A DNA stretch of 64,000 nt from the NCBI RefSeq assembly GCF_040907265.1, contig NZ_JBFOHP010000002.1:5146001-5210000 (forward strand), given 5' to 3'. Every line of letters starts with the position of its first letter. Position 1 is the stretch's first letter. The translations under genes and the position numbers were made by a program. Shown piece by piece: positions 47,075-56,438 of this stretch. Under the pieces are notes generated by a model that searched no databases, was not told the origin of the DNA, and was given only the letters and a program-made list of their open reading frames with translations. The stretch is from Streptomyces sclerotialus (GTDB lineage Bacteria > Actinomycetota > Actinomycetes > Streptomycetales > Streptomycetaceae).

Positions 47075-47106
47075 ACCGGGACGCTTTCCGGCCGTAGGTT
47101 GCAGGA

Positions 47107-47946
47107 GTGGATCCGCTGCTGATCGCCCTCGCCGCCCTGTACGGGGCCGCGGCCGGGCTGCTCGTGCCGCGCGCCGCCTACCGCCTGGCCGTCGAGCCGG
47201 AGGAGGACCGGCGTACGACGTGCCCGCGCGGCCATCCGATCACCGGCCCGGCCGGCGGCTGGCTGGGCCTCGCCCGCTGCCCGGCCGGGGCCGGCCCGCT
47301 CCGCGGGGCCGAGGCGGCACTCGCCACCGCCGAGCGGCCCCCGCTCGGCACCGCCCCCGCACCGGCCCCTCCGGCGCCCACCTCTGCGGTCTGCCGGGGC
47401 TACGGGCCCGCGCGTACCGCCGCCCCCCTGGTCACAGCGGTGGCCTGCGCGTTGCTGGCCGCGGCCGCCGGGCCCCGGCCGGAGCTGGCCGTCTGGCTGC
47501 TGCTCGCGCCGGTGGCCGTGCTGCTCGCGACGGTCGACGCGGCCGTGCACCGGCTGCCGGACGTACTGACGCTGCCGGCGGCCGGCGCCGCCGCCGCGCT
47601 CCTCGGTGCCGCCGCGCTGGTGCCCGGCCACCGCGGGTCCTGGACCGGCGCGCTCCTGGGCGGGCTCGGGCTCGCCGCCGGGTACTTCGTCCTCTTCCTG
47701 ATCCGCCCCGACGGGCTGGGCTTCGGGGACGTGAAGCTCGCGCTGACGCTGGGGGTCGCGCTCGGCTGGTACGGCTGGGGCGTGCTCTTCCTCGGTGCCT
47801 TCGCCGGTTTCCTGCTGGGCTCGGTCTACGGGATCGGAATGATGATCGTGCGGCGCGCGGGCCGGAAGTCCGCGATGCCCTTCGGTCCGTTCATGGCGCT
47901 CGGCGCGTTGCTCGGCCTGCTCCTGGGGGGGTACGGCGCCTCCTGA
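47107..47946 (+). CDS. A24-family prepilin peptidase (TadV/CpaA-like)
   Basis: Aspartyl membrane protease that removes the leader from Flp and TadE prepilins. 279 residues, GTG start. The two catalytic aspartates are recognisable in ATVDAAVHRLPDVLTLP and in the GxGD motif GLGFGDVKLALTL. Six to seven TM helices are present. The N-terminal methyltransferase domain of PilD-type enzymes is missing, but a small CPRGHPITG and CPAG pair hints at a relic. It lies downstream of the Tad operon, separated by two unrelated genes, yet is the only such peptidase in the window. Confidence 0.92.
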   Translation: MDPLLIALAALYGAAAGLLVPRAAYRLAVEPEEDRRTTCPRGHPITGPAGGWLGLARCPAGAGPLRGAEAALATAERPPLGTAPAPAPPAPTSAVCRGYGPARTAAPLVTAVACALLAAAAGPRPELAVWLLLAPVAVLLATVDAAVHRLPDVLTLPAAGAAAALLGAAALVPGHRGSWTGALLGGLGLAAGYFVLFLIRPDGLGFGDVKLALTLGVALGWYGWGVLFLGAFAGFLLGSVYGIGMMIVRRAGRKSAMPFGPFMALGALLGLLLGGYGAS

Positions 47947-48552
47947 CCGCCCGCCGTCCGCGCGGTGCCGTGGCAACAGGGGTAATCACGCGGCGCGAAA
48001 AGGGAAGTTGGCCAGGAAGATAGTACATATGGGGGTTATGTGCCCTATGGTCGTTTCCGCGCCGCTCGCACGCGATCAGCTGGAAGCGCATCACACGGGC
48101 CCACCCGCTCCGGACGGGGCGCCGGTCCCGAGGTGACGAGCCACCAGCTGATGAGCGGTGCTGTCCGGCAAGGCAGCGTCGACCACGGGGAGGTCCGGTC
48201 ATGCCTCGCGCTCCGGGTGCGCCTGCGCCGCGCCCGGAGCGCTTCCGTTTCCGGCCCGTGTTCCGCCGGAGCCGCGTCGGTGGTGGGGTGCCGTCAAGCG
48301 GGCGACCGTCCGGATGTCGCTCCTGCGGGCTATCCGTACCGGGCCGGGCGAGAGGTGCGTCACGCCCATGGGCCGACGGCGTCCGTTGGCCCGGCAGTGC
48401 GCGGTTCAAGATCAAAAAGGCTGCCGGGCCCGGCACGGAGCGGGCGGGAGGGGTGCGAATACAAGATCATTTATGGAATTCGGGCGGCGTTCACACCCCG
48501 TTTCCCCTCTTGATCAACTTCGCGACGCGCGGGCTGACCGCCTCTGATGCGC
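47947..48552. other. 600-bp region without a convincing gene
   Basis: Overlapping frames on both strands have no recognisable motif. A 32-residue frame at 48038-48136 (MCPMVVSAPLARD and onwards, GGGGG upstream) is possible but unsupported. The stretch 47990-48060 is locally AT-rich with CATATG/TATGTG-type symmetry and could hold a promoter. The rest appears to be leader or spacer for the small RNA gene. Confidence 0.5.
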
Positions 48553-48637
48553 GAACCACACCCCGAGCGGGGTTATGGTGGGAACCCCCCCTCGGGCCGG
48601 TCCGTATCCCCCCCACGGACCGGCCCGCTTTTTCTTT
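48553..48637 (+). ncRNA. 6C RNA
   Basis: Two consecutive hairpins expose C-runs in their loops, the defining feature of the actinobacterial 6C RNA. The first closes with CCGAG (48563-48567) and CTCGG (48591-48595), with a loop containing seven C. The second has a perfect 12-bp stem, GGGCCGGTCCGT (48594-48605) with 48615-48626, and a loop of nine nt with seven C, followed by a T-rich run GCTTTTTCTTT typical of a rho-independent terminator. The 5' end is approximate; no promoter was fixed. In Streptomyces and mycobacteria this RNA accumulates in stress or development. Confidence 0.75.
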
Positions 48638-48658
48638 CCCGTGCCCGGACGCCGCCGG

Positions 48659-49693
48659 TCAGCGGCGCGCCCAGATGTTCACGCCCTCCGTCGAGGTCGC
48701 GAATTCGTCGATCTCGGCCAGCTCGGCGTCGGTCAGCTTGTCGCCGCCGAGCGCCGCGACATTCGCCTCCAGCTGCGCCACGCTGCTCGCCCCGATCAGC
48801 GCCGAGGTCATCCGCTCGTCCCGCAGCACCCAGCTCAGCGCCAGCTGCGCGAGGGACTGGCCGCGGCGCGCGGCGATGTCGTTCAGACCGCGCAGCCGCC
48901 GTACGACGTCCTCGGAGAGCAGCTTCGGGTCCAGCGACTTGCCCTGCGAGGCACGCGAGCCCTCGGGGATGCCGTCCAGGTACTTGTCGGTGAGCATGCC
49001 CTGGGCCAGCGGCGCGAAGGAGATGCAGCCCATGCCCGCCGCCTCCAGGGTGTCCAGCAGTCCGTCGTCCTCGGTCCAGCGGTTGATCATGCTGTACGAG
49101 GGCTGGTGGATCAGTGGGCGGACGCCCATTTCCCGCAGAATGCGGGCGGCCTCGCGGGTCTGCGCGGAGTTGTAGGAGGAAACGCCCACATACAGGGCCT
49201 TCCCCTGCTGCACCGCGGAAGCCAGCGCGCCCATCGTCTCCTCGAGCGGAGTGTCCGGGTCGAATCGGTGCGAGTAGAAGATGTCGACGTAATCGACGCC
49301 CATCCGCCGAAGTGACGCGTCCAGCGACGAGAGCAGGTATTTCCGGGAACCCCATTCTCCGTACGGACCGGGGTGCATCAGATATCCGGCCTTCGTGGAA
49401 AGGATCATTTCGTCCCGGTAGCGCCGGAAGTCCTGCGCGAAGATCTTCCCGAAGTTCAGCTCCGCCGAACCGGGCGGCGGCCCGTAGTTGTTCGCCAGGT
49501 CGAAGTGGGTGACGCCCAGGTCGAAGGCGCGCCGCAGGATCGCGCGCTGCGACTCCAGCGTGCGGTCGTCACCGAAGTTGTGCCAGAGTCCGAGCGAGAT
49601 GGCGGGGAGTTTCAGGCCGCTGCGGCCCGTGCGGCGGTACTCCATGGAGTCGTACCGGGATTCGTCGGCCCGGTAGCCGTACGTGTCAGTCAT
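48659..49693 (-). CDS. Aldo/keto reductase (YghZ-like)
   Basis: A 344-residue NADPH-dependent reductase of the AKR TIM-barrel family. The catalytic tetrad is D65, Y70 (DLANNYGP), K101 (LSTKAGY) and H142 (YSHRFDP). The C-terminal cofactor-binding blocks SFAPLAQGMLTDKYLDG and the ALIGASSVAQLEANVAAL segment are intact. Closest in pattern to the Kv-beta-like YghZ group, which reduces L-glyceraldehyde-3-phosphate and methylglyoxal; the actual substrate is inferred. It ends only 22 bp from the 6C RNA terminator on the opposite strand. Confidence 0.95.
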   Translation of the reverse strand: MTDTYGYRADESRYDSMEYRRTGRSGLKLPAISLGLWHNFGDDRTLESQRAILRRAFDLGVTHFDLANNYGPPPGSAELNFGKIFAQDFRRYRDEMILSTKAGYLMHPGPYGEWGSRKYLLSSLDASLRRMGVDYVDIFYSHRFDPDTPLEETMGALASAVQQGKALYVGVSSYNSAQTREAARILREMGVRPLIHQPSYSMINRWTEDDGLLDTLEAAGMGCISFAPLAQGMLTDKYLDGIPEGSRASQGKSLDPKLLSEDVVRRLRGLNDIAARRGQSLAQLALSWVLRDERMTSALIGASSVAQLEANVAALGGDKLTDAELAEIDEFATSTEGVNIWARR

Positions 49694-49816
49694 GCGCTCT
49701 CCTTATCACGGAGTTGTGACACACCTGATTGGGTCATTGCCACTCCTGAGAAGTAAAGTTGCGGCCTTGAGGCGACGGGGGCGACCGCCAATTGGCACGG
49801 AGGGGCTGGACCACAC

Positions 49817-50614
49817 ATGCTGCGATCTTCCGGGATGGGTATCCCGTATCCCCCTGTTGTGCGGGAGTTCGTGTACAAGCTGTACGAGCGCCGGGTGGAG
49901 CGCCGGCTGGACCACTCCCAGGTGCCCAAGCACATCGGCGTCATCCTGGACGGCAACCGCCGCTGGGCCCGCGCCGACGGTCTGACCACCGAGCAGGGGC
50001 ACCAGGCGGGCGCCGCGAAGATCGAAGAGATGCTGGGCTGGTGCGAGGAGACCGACGTCCAGGTCGTCACCCTGTGGATGCTCTCCACGGACAACCTCGA
50101 CCGGCCGGAGAAGGAGCTGAAGCCGCTCCTCGGCATCATCGAGAACACCGTGCGGCGGCTGGCGGCCGACGGCCGCTGGCGGGTGCACCACGTCGGCAAC
50201 CGTGACCTCCTCCCCGCCGGTACGCAGCGGGTGCTGAAGGAGGCCGAGGAGGCCACCGACCACATCGACGGCGTCGTCGTCAACGTCGCGGTCGGCTACG
50301 GCGGCCGGCAGGAGATCGCGGACGCGGTCCGCTCGCTGCTGCTGGACGAGGCCGGACGCGGCGCCTCCGTCGAGGAGATCGCCGACGGCGTCGACATCGA
50401 CAAGATCTCCGAACACCTGTACACGCGCGGCCAGCCGGACCCCGACCTGGTGATCCGCACGAGCGGCGAGCAGCGGCTGTCCGGCTTCATGCTCTGGCAG
50501 AGTGCCCACTCGGAGTACTACTTCTGCGAGGTCTTCTGGCCCGCCTTCCGCAAGGTGGACTTCTTGCGCGCCCTGCGGGACTACGCCTACCGGCACCGGC
50601 GGTACGGCATCTAG
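49817..50614 (+). CDS. Cis-prenyltransferase (isoprenyl transferase, UppS family)
   Basis: Adds isoprene units in Z configuration to make polyprenyl diphosphates for wall carriers. 265 residues. Signature blocks: [19 protein letters not shown] with the catalytic Asp45, [32 protein letters not shown], and [20 protein letters not shown] followed by [17 protein letters not shown]. The ~30-residue extension before the core is like the mycobacterial Z-farnesyl diphosphate synthase (Rv1086) type, so product length may be short; that is inferred. A GGAGGGG site lies 13-14 bp from the ATG, so a slightly later start is possible. Confidence 0.92.
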   Translation: MLRSSGMGIPYPPVVREFVYKLYERRVERRLDHSQVPKHIGVILDGNRRWARADGLTTEQGHQAGAAKIEEMLGWCEETDVQVVTLWMLSTDNLDRPEKELKPLLGIIENTVRRLAADGRWRVHHVGNRDLLPAGTQRVLKEAEEATDHIDGVVVNVAVGYGGRQEIADAVRSLLLDEAGRGASVEEIADGVDIDKISEHLYTRGQPDPDLVIRTSGEQRLSGFMLWQSAHSEYYFCEVFWPAFRKVDFLRALRDYAYRHRRYGI

Positions 50615-50981
50615 GACACCCCCTCGGAGGGACGGCTGCCGTCCGTCAGGCGCGTGGCCGGATACGGCACATGGGTTCAGTGATTCATCCGTCACCTTGA
50701 ATTCACTGGCCGTGCGTCATGTGCCGGGGCATGGCCGCAGGTGTTCGCGGGAATATCCCTTCCAGGACGGCGCCCGAGAGACAGGTCCAGTGGGTGCCGC
50801 CCTGCAGCGGACGGCATGGGGCCGTCCGCCCGGGAGGCCCTTTGCGCACCACGGACGATCGTGCGGACCGCACGGCCGACGCGGAGGGCCGGTGCCCGGC
50901 CCGCGCATCGCGGCCCGAGCCCGGCCCCATCCCCCGCGACGCCGTCGCACCCCGACCTCATCCGAGGGGGTTCGTCCACCC
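50615..50981. other. 367-bp gap with hairpin upstream of the PhoH gene
   Basis: No gene recognised. A perfect 9-bp hairpin (GCGGACGGC at 50807-50815, loop ATGGG, complement at 50821-50829) occurs midway and could terminate the prenyltransferase transcript or form part of the PhoH leader. No T-run follows. Confidence 0.5.
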
Positions 50982-52304
50982 GTGGTGAACAGCAAGCAGC
51001 GCCGTGAGGCCGACCGGCGCACCTACGTCCTCGACACCAGCGTCCTGCTGGCGGATCCAGGCGCCATGGCCCGCTTCGAGGAGCACGAAGTCGTGCTCCC
51101 GGTAGTGGTCGTCACGGAACTGGAGGCCAAGAGGCACCATCCCGAACTCGGCTACTTCGCCCGGCAGGCACTCCGCCTGCTGGACGACTACCGCGTACGG
51201 TACGGCCGCCTGGACGCCCCCATCCCGATCGGCGAGGTCGGCGGGACACTGCGGGTCGAGCTGAACCACTCCGACCCCGGAGTGCTCCCCGCGGGCTACC
51301 AGCTCGGGGACAACGACTCGCGGATCCTCGCGGTGGCCCGCAACCTCCAGGCCGAGGGGTACGACGTCACGGTCGTCTCCAAGGACCTGCCGCTGCGCAT
51401 CAAGGCGTCCTCGGTCGGCCTGCTGGCGGAGGAGTACCGCGCCGAACTGGCGATCACGGACTCCGGCTGGACGGGCATGGCGGAGCTGACCATCACCGCC
51501 GAGCAGGTCGACGACCTCTTCTCCGTGGAGAGCGCGTACGTCCCCGAGGCCGCGGAGCTCCCGGTCCACACCGGCCTGGTGCTCCAGTCCGAGCGCGGCA
51601 AGGCGCTGGGCCGGGTCACCGCCGACGGCCGGGTGCGGCTGGTGCGCGGCGACCGGGAGGCGTTCGGCATCCACGGCCGCAGCGCCGAGCAGCGGATCGC
51701 GCTGGACCTGCTGCTCGACCAGGAGGTCGGGATCGTCTCGATGGGCGGCCGGGCCGGCACGGGCAAGTCGGCGCTGGCGCTCTGCGCGGGGCTGGAGGCC
51801 GTGCTGGAGCGCAGGCAGCACAGAAAGGTGATGGTCTTCCGGCCGCTGTACGCCGTGGGCGGGCAGGAGTTGGGGTACCTGCCGGGCACGGAGGCGGAGA
51901 AGATGGGCCCGTGGGCCCAGGCCGTCTTCGACACCCTCACGTCCGTGACATCGGCCGATGTCATCGAGGAGGTGGTGGGCCGCGGGATGCTGGAGGTGCT
52001 GCCGCTCACCCACATCCGCGGCCGGTCGCTGCACGACGCGTTCGTCATCGTCGACGAGGCCCAGTCACTGGAACGGAACGTCCTGCTGACCGTGCTGTCC
52101 CGGATCGGGGCGAATTCCCGTGTCGTACTGACCCATGACGTCGCGCAGCGCGACAACCTCAGGGTCGGGCGGTACGACGGCGTGGTCGCCGTCGTGGAGA
52201 AGCTGAAGGGCCATCCGCTCTTCGCGCACGTCACGCTCAACCGTTCGGAGCGCTCGCCCATCGCGGCGCTGGTGACCGAAATGCTGGAGGACGGGCGCAT
52301 CTGA
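50982..52304 (+). CDS. PIN-domain/PhoH-domain ATPase (PhoH2-like)
   Basis: A 440-residue fusion from GTG 50982 (GAGGGG upstream; GTG 50985 equally possible). Residues 10-150 are a PIN RNase domain with [11 protein letters not shown] (D18), TELEAKRHH (E47), and the acidic pair D110/D112 in [11 protein letters not shown]. Residues ~225-440 are the PhoH NTPase: Walker [14 protein letters not shown] (about 255-267), Walker [17 protein letters not shown], and a C-terminal [20 protein letters not shown] motif. PhoH2 proteins of actinobacteria are RNA-unwinding RNases, so RNA metabolism is the likely role. Confidence 0.95.
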   Translation: MVNSKQRREADRRTYVLDTSVLLADPGAMARFEEHEVVLPVVVVTELEAKRHHPELGYFARQALRLLDDYRVRYGRLDAPIPIGEVGGTLRVELNHSDPGVLPAGYQLGDNDSRILAVARNLQAEGYDVTVVSKDLPLRIKASSVGLLAEEYRAELAITDSGWTGMAELTITAEQVDDLFSVESAYVPEAAELPVHTGLVLQSERGKALGRVTADGRVRLVRGDREAFGIHGRSAEQRIALDLLLDQEVGIVSMGGRAGTGKSALALCAGLEAVLERRQHRKVMVFRPLYAVGGQELGYLPGTEAEKMGPWAQAVFDTLTSVTSADVIEEVVGRGMLEVLPLTHIRGRSLHDAFVIVDEAQSLERNVLLTVLSRIGANSRVVLTHDVAQRDNLRVGRYDGVVAVVEKLKGHPLFAHVTLNRSERSPIAALVTEMLEDGRI

Positions 52305-52440
52305 TCCTGTATAGGGGCCGCGCCCCGAATGAGGAGGTCGCGGGGGACCGCCCCGTTGTGTGACCTGCGCCGTCCGGCGAAGCCAGAGAGCCTAGCCGGG
52401 CGGCGTCGTCGCGCGCGGAGATATCCGGAAACTCAGGGGC

Positions 52441-52757
52441 GTAAACGAGGTGTGAGCTTTCACACCCGGCTCAGAATTGATTCCGCGCGTCCGCTTCGGG
52501 CAGAGTCTGGGACCTGTCAGGCCCCGCATACGGCACATCAGCACCCCCAGCGGTGTAGAACCACAGAACTGAACAGCGTTCGCCGTATGCCGCCCGAGCA
52601 CCACGCGGACCCCCGAGGGGGACGTACCGGGCCAGCGCTTCCTGTGACCAGCCGACCCCATCAGCACTCCGGGGACGGAGCAATACGGAGGCCAGCGCCA
52701 GGGGCACGATTGCGTCCGCGATGGTCACCTACGCGGACGACGCTGGAAGGAAAACGT
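52441..52757 (+). promoter_or_regulatory. Long structured leader RNA of the transglycosylase gene (riboswitch-like)
   Basis: The 453-bp gap upstream of the transglycosylase holds several perfect stems: GGTGTGA/TCACACC at 52449-52466; a long-range 9-bp pair GCATACGGC (52526-52534) with GCCGTATGC (52582-52590); a CCCCC/GGGGG hairpin near 52610; and CGTCCGCG/CGCGGACG (52713-52739). The last stem stands immediately before the GGAAGGA ribosome-binding site. The architecture suggests a ligand-binding aptamer with an expression platform. Streptomyces cell-wall hydrolases are often under c-di-AMP (ydaO) riboswitches, but I could not align the ydaO core here. The 136 bp at 52305-52440 appear featureless. 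Confidence 0.55.
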
Positions 52758-53465
52758 GTGAGCCGGATTTCGGTCCGGGGATTCGCCGTGGCCTCCGCCA
52801 CCGCGGTCACCACAGTCGGCGCCGTCGTCGGCGTCGCGTCGGGCAGCCAGCCGGGCTCGGTCGCCAACACCGAGGCCGCAGCCGCCGACGCGACGATCGC
52901 CGACATCCCCATGGGCCAGCAGGCCCAGGTGGAGACGGCGTCCCTCGTGCAGCAGGCGGATGACCAGTCCACCCAGGCGGACGCCGCCGCCCTGAAGTCC
53001 GCGCAGGAGGAGGCCCGCAAGGCCGCCGCCCAGAGCGCGCAGGACAAGAAGGACGCGGCCGAGAAGCAGCTCCAGGCCGAGAAGGAGGCCAAGGAGCGCG
53101 AGAAGCTTCAGACGCAGGCGGCCAGCCGTTCCGAGGACCGTGGCCCGCTCGACATCGAGGTCAAGGCGTCCTACTCGATCGCCGAGACCCAGGCCATGGC
53201 CCGGCAGATGATGCCGGCCGACCAGTTCCAGTGCTTCAGCAACATCGTGGACCACGAGTCCGGCTGGAACTACAAGGCCGTCAACGCCTCCTCCGGCGCC
53301 TACGGCCTCGTCCAGGCGCTGCCGGGCTCCAAGATGGCCTCGGCCGGCGCCGACTGGCAGACCAACCCGGCCACCCAGATCAAGTGGGGCCTGGGCTACA
53401 TGAACGACCGCTACGGCAGCCCCTGCGGCGCCTGGTCGTTCTGGCAGGCCAACAGCTGGTACTAG
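52758..53465 (+). CDS. Secreted lytic transglycosylase (SLT-like)
   Basis: A 235-residue exported protein from GTG 52758 (GGAAGGA 6 bp upstream). An N-terminal export helix (VRGFAVASATAVTTVGAVVG) is followed by a Gln/Ala/Lys/Glu-rich coiled coil (about 55-120). A C-terminal ~85-residue SLT fold follows, with catalytic Glu167 in IVDHESGWNYKAVNASSGAY, the GLVQALPGSKM block, and the terminal WGLGYMNDRYGSPCGAW with a cysteine paired to C159. It probably cleaves glycan strands in the wall during growth or sporulation. Preceded by the structured leader; followed by a strong terminator. Confidence 0.93.
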   Translation: MSRISVRGFAVASATAVTTVGAVVGVASGSQPGSVANTEAAAADATIADIPMGQQAQVETASLVQQADDQSTQADAAALKSAQEEARKAAAQSAQDKKDAAEKQLQAEKEAKEREKLQTQAASRSEDRGPLDIEVKASYSIAETQAMARQMMPADQFQCFSNIVDHESGWNYKAVNASSGAYGLVQALPGSKMASAGADWQTNPATQIKWGLGYMNDRYGSPCGAWSFWQANSWY

Positions 53466-53490
53466 ACCGGCTCGCAGCACAGCGACGCGT

Positions 53491-53519
53491 AACCCCCGAC
53501 CGGACAAGGGTCGGGGGTT
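53491..53519 (+). terminator. Terminator after the transglycosylase gene
   Basis: Perfect 11-bp stem (AACCCCCGACC at 53491-53501 with 53509-53519), 7-nt loop, with a short T run at its end. Confidence 0.85.
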
Positions 53520-53586
53520 TCGCGCGTCCGGCACGGGTAACGTCGTTCCGACAGTGACGGGGAACGAGGGGGGAAGAGGAAGCGAC

Positions 53587-55101
53587 ATGTCCAGACTGCC
53601 TCAGTGGGTCGGCGGCGCCGGTGCCGGCCTGACGCGGCTGGCCGAGCGCCTGGAGGAACGGCGCCGGCGTACGGAGGCCGAGGCCGCCGACGGTGACGGC
53701 CGGCTGGGGCACGGCGTGCGGAGCGGCCACGAGGTGCCGCCCATGCCGACGGAGCCGCCCGTCGTGCCCGGCGGGCCCGTGCCGAGTGGCGACGACGGCC
53801 GCGCGGAAGGCGCCACCGGGCCCGCGGAGGGCCCGCCGGCCGCTTCCGGCACCCCGGGAGTCACAGGAGTAACCTCCGGCGCCACAGCGCCCGCTGACGG
53901 CGCCGTCCGGGCCGACGAGAACGGCGGCTCACGGGACGACGGCCGGGCCGTCGCCGCGTCCGTGCCCGCGCCGCCGGCCTACGCGCCGGCCGTGCGGCCC
54001 CGCCCCGAGCCGGTGGACGCGGTGCCGTGGGGCATACGGGTCGCCGCCGAGGCGGGCTGGCGGCTGCTGGTGCTGGCCCTGGCCGTGTACGTGCTGGCGC
54101 GTGCCATCACCAGCATTCAGCTGGTGGTGCTGGCGTTCGTCGCGGCGCTGCTGATCACCGCCCTGCTGCAGCCGACGGTGGCCTGGCTCCGGCACCGCGG
54201 GCTGCCCAGGGGGCCGGCCACGGCCATCACGTTCATCGCCGGGTTCATCATCATGGGCCTGGTCGGCTGGTTCGTGGTCTGGCAGGTCATGGACAACATC
54301 GACTCGGTCTCCAGCCGCGTGCAGGACGGCATCAGTGAGCTGAAGGACTGGCTGCTGAAGAGCCCGTTCCATGTGACCGAGGGCCAGATCAACGACATCG
54401 CCAAGAACCTCCAGGACGCCATCGGTTCGAACACCGAGGAGATCACCAGCGCCGGCCTGGAAGGCGTCACGGTCGTCATCGAGATGCTCACCGGCATCCT
54501 CCTGGCGATGTTCACCACCCTCTTCCTGCTGTACGACGGGCGGCGCATCTGGGAGTGGCTGCTCAAGCTCGTGCCGAGCGCGGCGCGCGAGGGCGTGGCG
54601 GGGGCCGGGCCGCGGGCCTGGCGGACGCTGACCGCCTATGTGCGCGGCACGGTGATCGTGGCGCTGATCGACGCGATCTTCATCGGTATCGGGCTGTACT
54701 TCCTGAACGTGCCGCTGGCCGTGCCGCTCGCGGTGTTCATCTTCCTGTTCGCCTTCATCCCGCTGGTGGGCGCGGTCGTCTCGGGCGCGCTGGCGTGCGT
54801 GGTCGCGCTGGTGACCCAGGGCGTGTTCACCGCCCTGATGGTGCTGGTGGTCGTGCTGGCCGTGCAGCAGATCGAGGGCCACATCCTGCAGCCCTTCATC
54901 CTGGGCCGGGCGGTGCGGGTGCACCCGCTGGCCGTGATCCTCTCGGTGGCAGCGGGCGGGCTGATCGCGGACATCGGCGGTGCGGTGGTGGCTGTGCCAC
55001 TGGTAGCCGTCACCAACACGGTGGTGTCGTACCTCCGGTCGTACGCCCACGAACAGGCGCTCCGGCGGGCGCCGGTGTCCTCCCGGGAGGCTGACGGCTA
55101 G
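53587..55101 (+). CDS. AI-2E family transporter
   Basis: A 504-residue membrane protein from ATG 53587 (GAGGAAG 5 bp upstream). A Gly/Pro/Ala-rich disordered cytoplasmic N-terminus of about 150 residues is followed by the AI-2E core with about eight TM helices: AGWRLLVLALAVYVLARAIT, VVLAFVAALLITALLQP, FIAGFIIMGLVGWFVVW, MLTGILLAMFTTLFLLYDG, then VALIDAIFIGIGLYFL to IEGHILQPFILGRAV. The family includes autoinducer-2 exporters and Na+/H+ antiporters; substrate unknown. The long N-terminal extension is typical of streptomycete members. Confidence 0.92.
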   Translation: MSRLPQWVGGAGAGLTRLAERLEERRRRTEAEAADGDGRLGHGVRSGHEVPPMPTEPPVVPGGPVPSGDDGRAEGATGPAEGPPAASGTPGVTGVTSGATAPADGAVRADENGGSRDDGRAVAASVPAPPAYAPAVRPRPEPVDAVPWGIRVAAEAGWRLLVLALAVYVLARAITSIQLVVLAFVAALLITALLQPTVAWLRHRGLPRGPATAITFIAGFIIMGLVGWFVVWQVMDNIDSVSSRVQDGISELKDWLLKSPFHVTEGQINDIAKNLQDAIGSNTEEITSAGLEGVTVVIEMLTGILLAMFTTLFLLYDGRRIWEWLLKLVPSAAREGVAGAGPRAWRTLTAYVRGTVIVALIDAIFIGIGLYFLNVPLAVPLAVFIFLFAFIPLVGAVVSGALACVVALVTQGVFTALMVLVVVLAVQQIEGHILQPFILGRAVRVHPLAVILSVAAGGLIADIGGAVVAVPLVAVTNTVVSYLRSYAHEQALRRAPVSSREADG

Positions 55102-55205
55102 CCGCCGTAGGGCCTGATCTCGTCGCCCGGCCTTCGCGCCGCGCTGGTGGCGAGCGGCCACGGCGGTGGGGCACCGGGCCGCCGGCCGCACTCCTGCGGC
55201 GGTAG

Positions 55206-55247
55206 CCGAAAGGGCCCCGCGGACATCACGTCCGCGGGGCCCTTCGG
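55206..55247. terminator. Bidirectional terminator between the AI-2E gene and ahpD
   Basis: An 18-bp stem with one bulged A (55206-55224 pairing with 55230-55247) and a 5-nt loop, between convergent genes. Very stable. Confidence 0.85.
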
Positions 55248-55269
55248 TATGCGTGAGCGCGAGGCCGTG

Positions 55270-55803
55270 TTACTCGGCCAGCGCCGCCTCCGCGTCCAGC
55301 GTCGCGCCGACCGCCTGCAGGACGGCCGCGATCTTGACGGCCTCCTGGATCGTGTCGCGCTCGACACCCGCCTTGCGCAGGACCTGCTCGTGCGAGTCCA
55401 GGCACATGCCGCAGCCGTTGATGGCCGAGACGGCCAGCGACCACAGCTCGAAGTCGACCTTGTCGACACCGGGGTTGCCGATGACGTTCATCCGCAGGCC
55501 GGCGCGCATCGTCCCGTACTCGGGGTCCGACAGCAGGTGCCGGGTCCGGTAGAAGACGTTGTTCATCGCCATGATGGCGGCGGCCGACTTGGCGGCGGTG
55601 TACGCCTCGGCGGAGAGGTTGGCCTTGGCCTCGGGCTCCAGCTCGCGCAGCACCTTCGGCGAGCGCGACGCGATGGCGCAGGCCAGCACGGTGCCCCACA
55701 GCTGCTGCTGCGGCAGGTCACTGTTGCCGATCACCGAACCGAGGTTCAGCTTGAGGTCCTTGGCGTAGTCCGGAACGGCGGACTTCAGTTCATCGAGAGC
55801 CAT
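55270..55803 (-). CDS. ahpD: Alkyl hydroperoxide reductase AhpD
   Basis: Thiol-disulfide partner that recycles AhpC in actinobacteria, linking it to lipoamide/Lpd reduction. 177 residues, the family norm. The redox CxxC with its proton-relay residues is in [27 protein letters not shown] and the [20 protein letters not shown] segments complete the fold. It lies 18 bp downstream of ahpC on the same strand, so the two are co-transcribed under oxyR. Confidence 0.97.
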   Translation of the reverse strand: MALDELKSAVPDYAKDLKLNLGSVIGNSDLPQQQLWGTVLACAIASRSPKVLRELEPEAKANLSAEAYTAAKSAAAIMAMNNVFYRTRHLLSDPEYGTMRAGLRMNVIGNPGVDKVDFELWSLAVSAINGCGMCLDSHEQVLRKAGVERDTIQEAVKIAAVLQAVGATLDAEAALAE

Positions 55804-55821
55804 GTGTGTTCAGCCTCCCGT

Positions 55822-56376
55822 TCACTCGCCGGAGAGCAGCGCGACCGGGTCCAGGGTCTCGTCGCCCTTGCTCCAGTTGCAGGGGCAGAGCTCGTCGGTC
55901 TGCAGGGCGTCCAGGACCCGCAGGACCTCCTTGGGGTTACGGCCGACGGAGCCGGCGGTCACCATGGTGAACTGGATCTCGTTGTTCTGGTCCACGATGA
56001 AGACGGCGCGCTGCGCGAAGCCGTCCTCGCCCTCGATGCCCAGGTCACGCATGAGCTCGTGCTTGGAGTCGGCCATCATCGGGAAGGGCAGGTCGGTCAG
56101 GTCCGGGTGGTCCTTGCGCCAGGCGTGGTGCACGAACTCGGAGTCGCCGGAGAAGCCGAGGATCTGGGCGTCACGGTCGGCGAACTCCTCGTTCAGCTTG
56201 CCGAAGGCCGCGATCTCGGTGGGGCACACGAAGGTGAAGTCCTTGGGCCACGCGAAGACGATCTTCCACTTGCCCTCGTAGGTCTTGTGGTTGATCTGCT
56301 CGAACTCCTTGCCCTTCTCCAGCGAGACACAGGCAGTCAGGTCGAACTCGGGGAACTTGTCACCGACAGTGAGCAC
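55822..56376 (-). CDS. ahpC: Alkyl hydroperoxide reductase AhpC (2-Cys peroxiredoxin)
   Basis: Reduces H2O2 and organic peroxides. The GTG at 56376 has AAGGAG 5-6 bp upstream and yields 184 residues; the much longer in-frame extension upstream is antisense to oxyR and not real. The peroxidatic cysteine is C51 in DFTFVCPTEIAAFG; resolving cysteines are C164/C166 in ELCPCNWSKGD. The catalytic arginine region QRAVFIVDQNNEIQF is intact. First gene of the ahpC-ahpD operon, divergent from oxyR across 130 bp. Confidence 0.97.
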   Translation of the reverse strand: MLTVGDKFPEFDLTACVSLEKGKEFEQINHKTYEGKWKIVFAWPKDFTFVCPTEIAAFGKLNEEFADRDAQILGFSGDSEFVHHAWRKDHPDLTDLPFPMMADSKHELMRDLGIEGEDGFAQRAVFIVDQNNEIQFTMVTAGSVGRNPKEVLRVLDALQTDELCPCNWSKGDETLDPVALLSGE

Positions 56377-56438
56377 GCGCACTCCTTGCAGGGTCGGAAA
56401 TCCCTTTTGGGGCTTTCCTGGGGGTTGGACGCTCTCGA

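Noticed and set aside
48038..48136. 32-residue ORF in the gap after the prepilin peptidase
   Set aside because: Has a G-rich site upstream but no recognisable sequence or coupling; kept only as a possibility.
47891..48436. Minus-strand 181-codon frame after the prepilin peptidase
   Set aside because: No motif, overlaps the end of a real gene, and has no ribosome-binding site.
52305..52757. Firm assignment of the leader as a ydaO (c-di-AMP) riboswitch
   Set aside because: The conserved ydaO core segments could not be aligned by eye, so only a structured leader is claimed.
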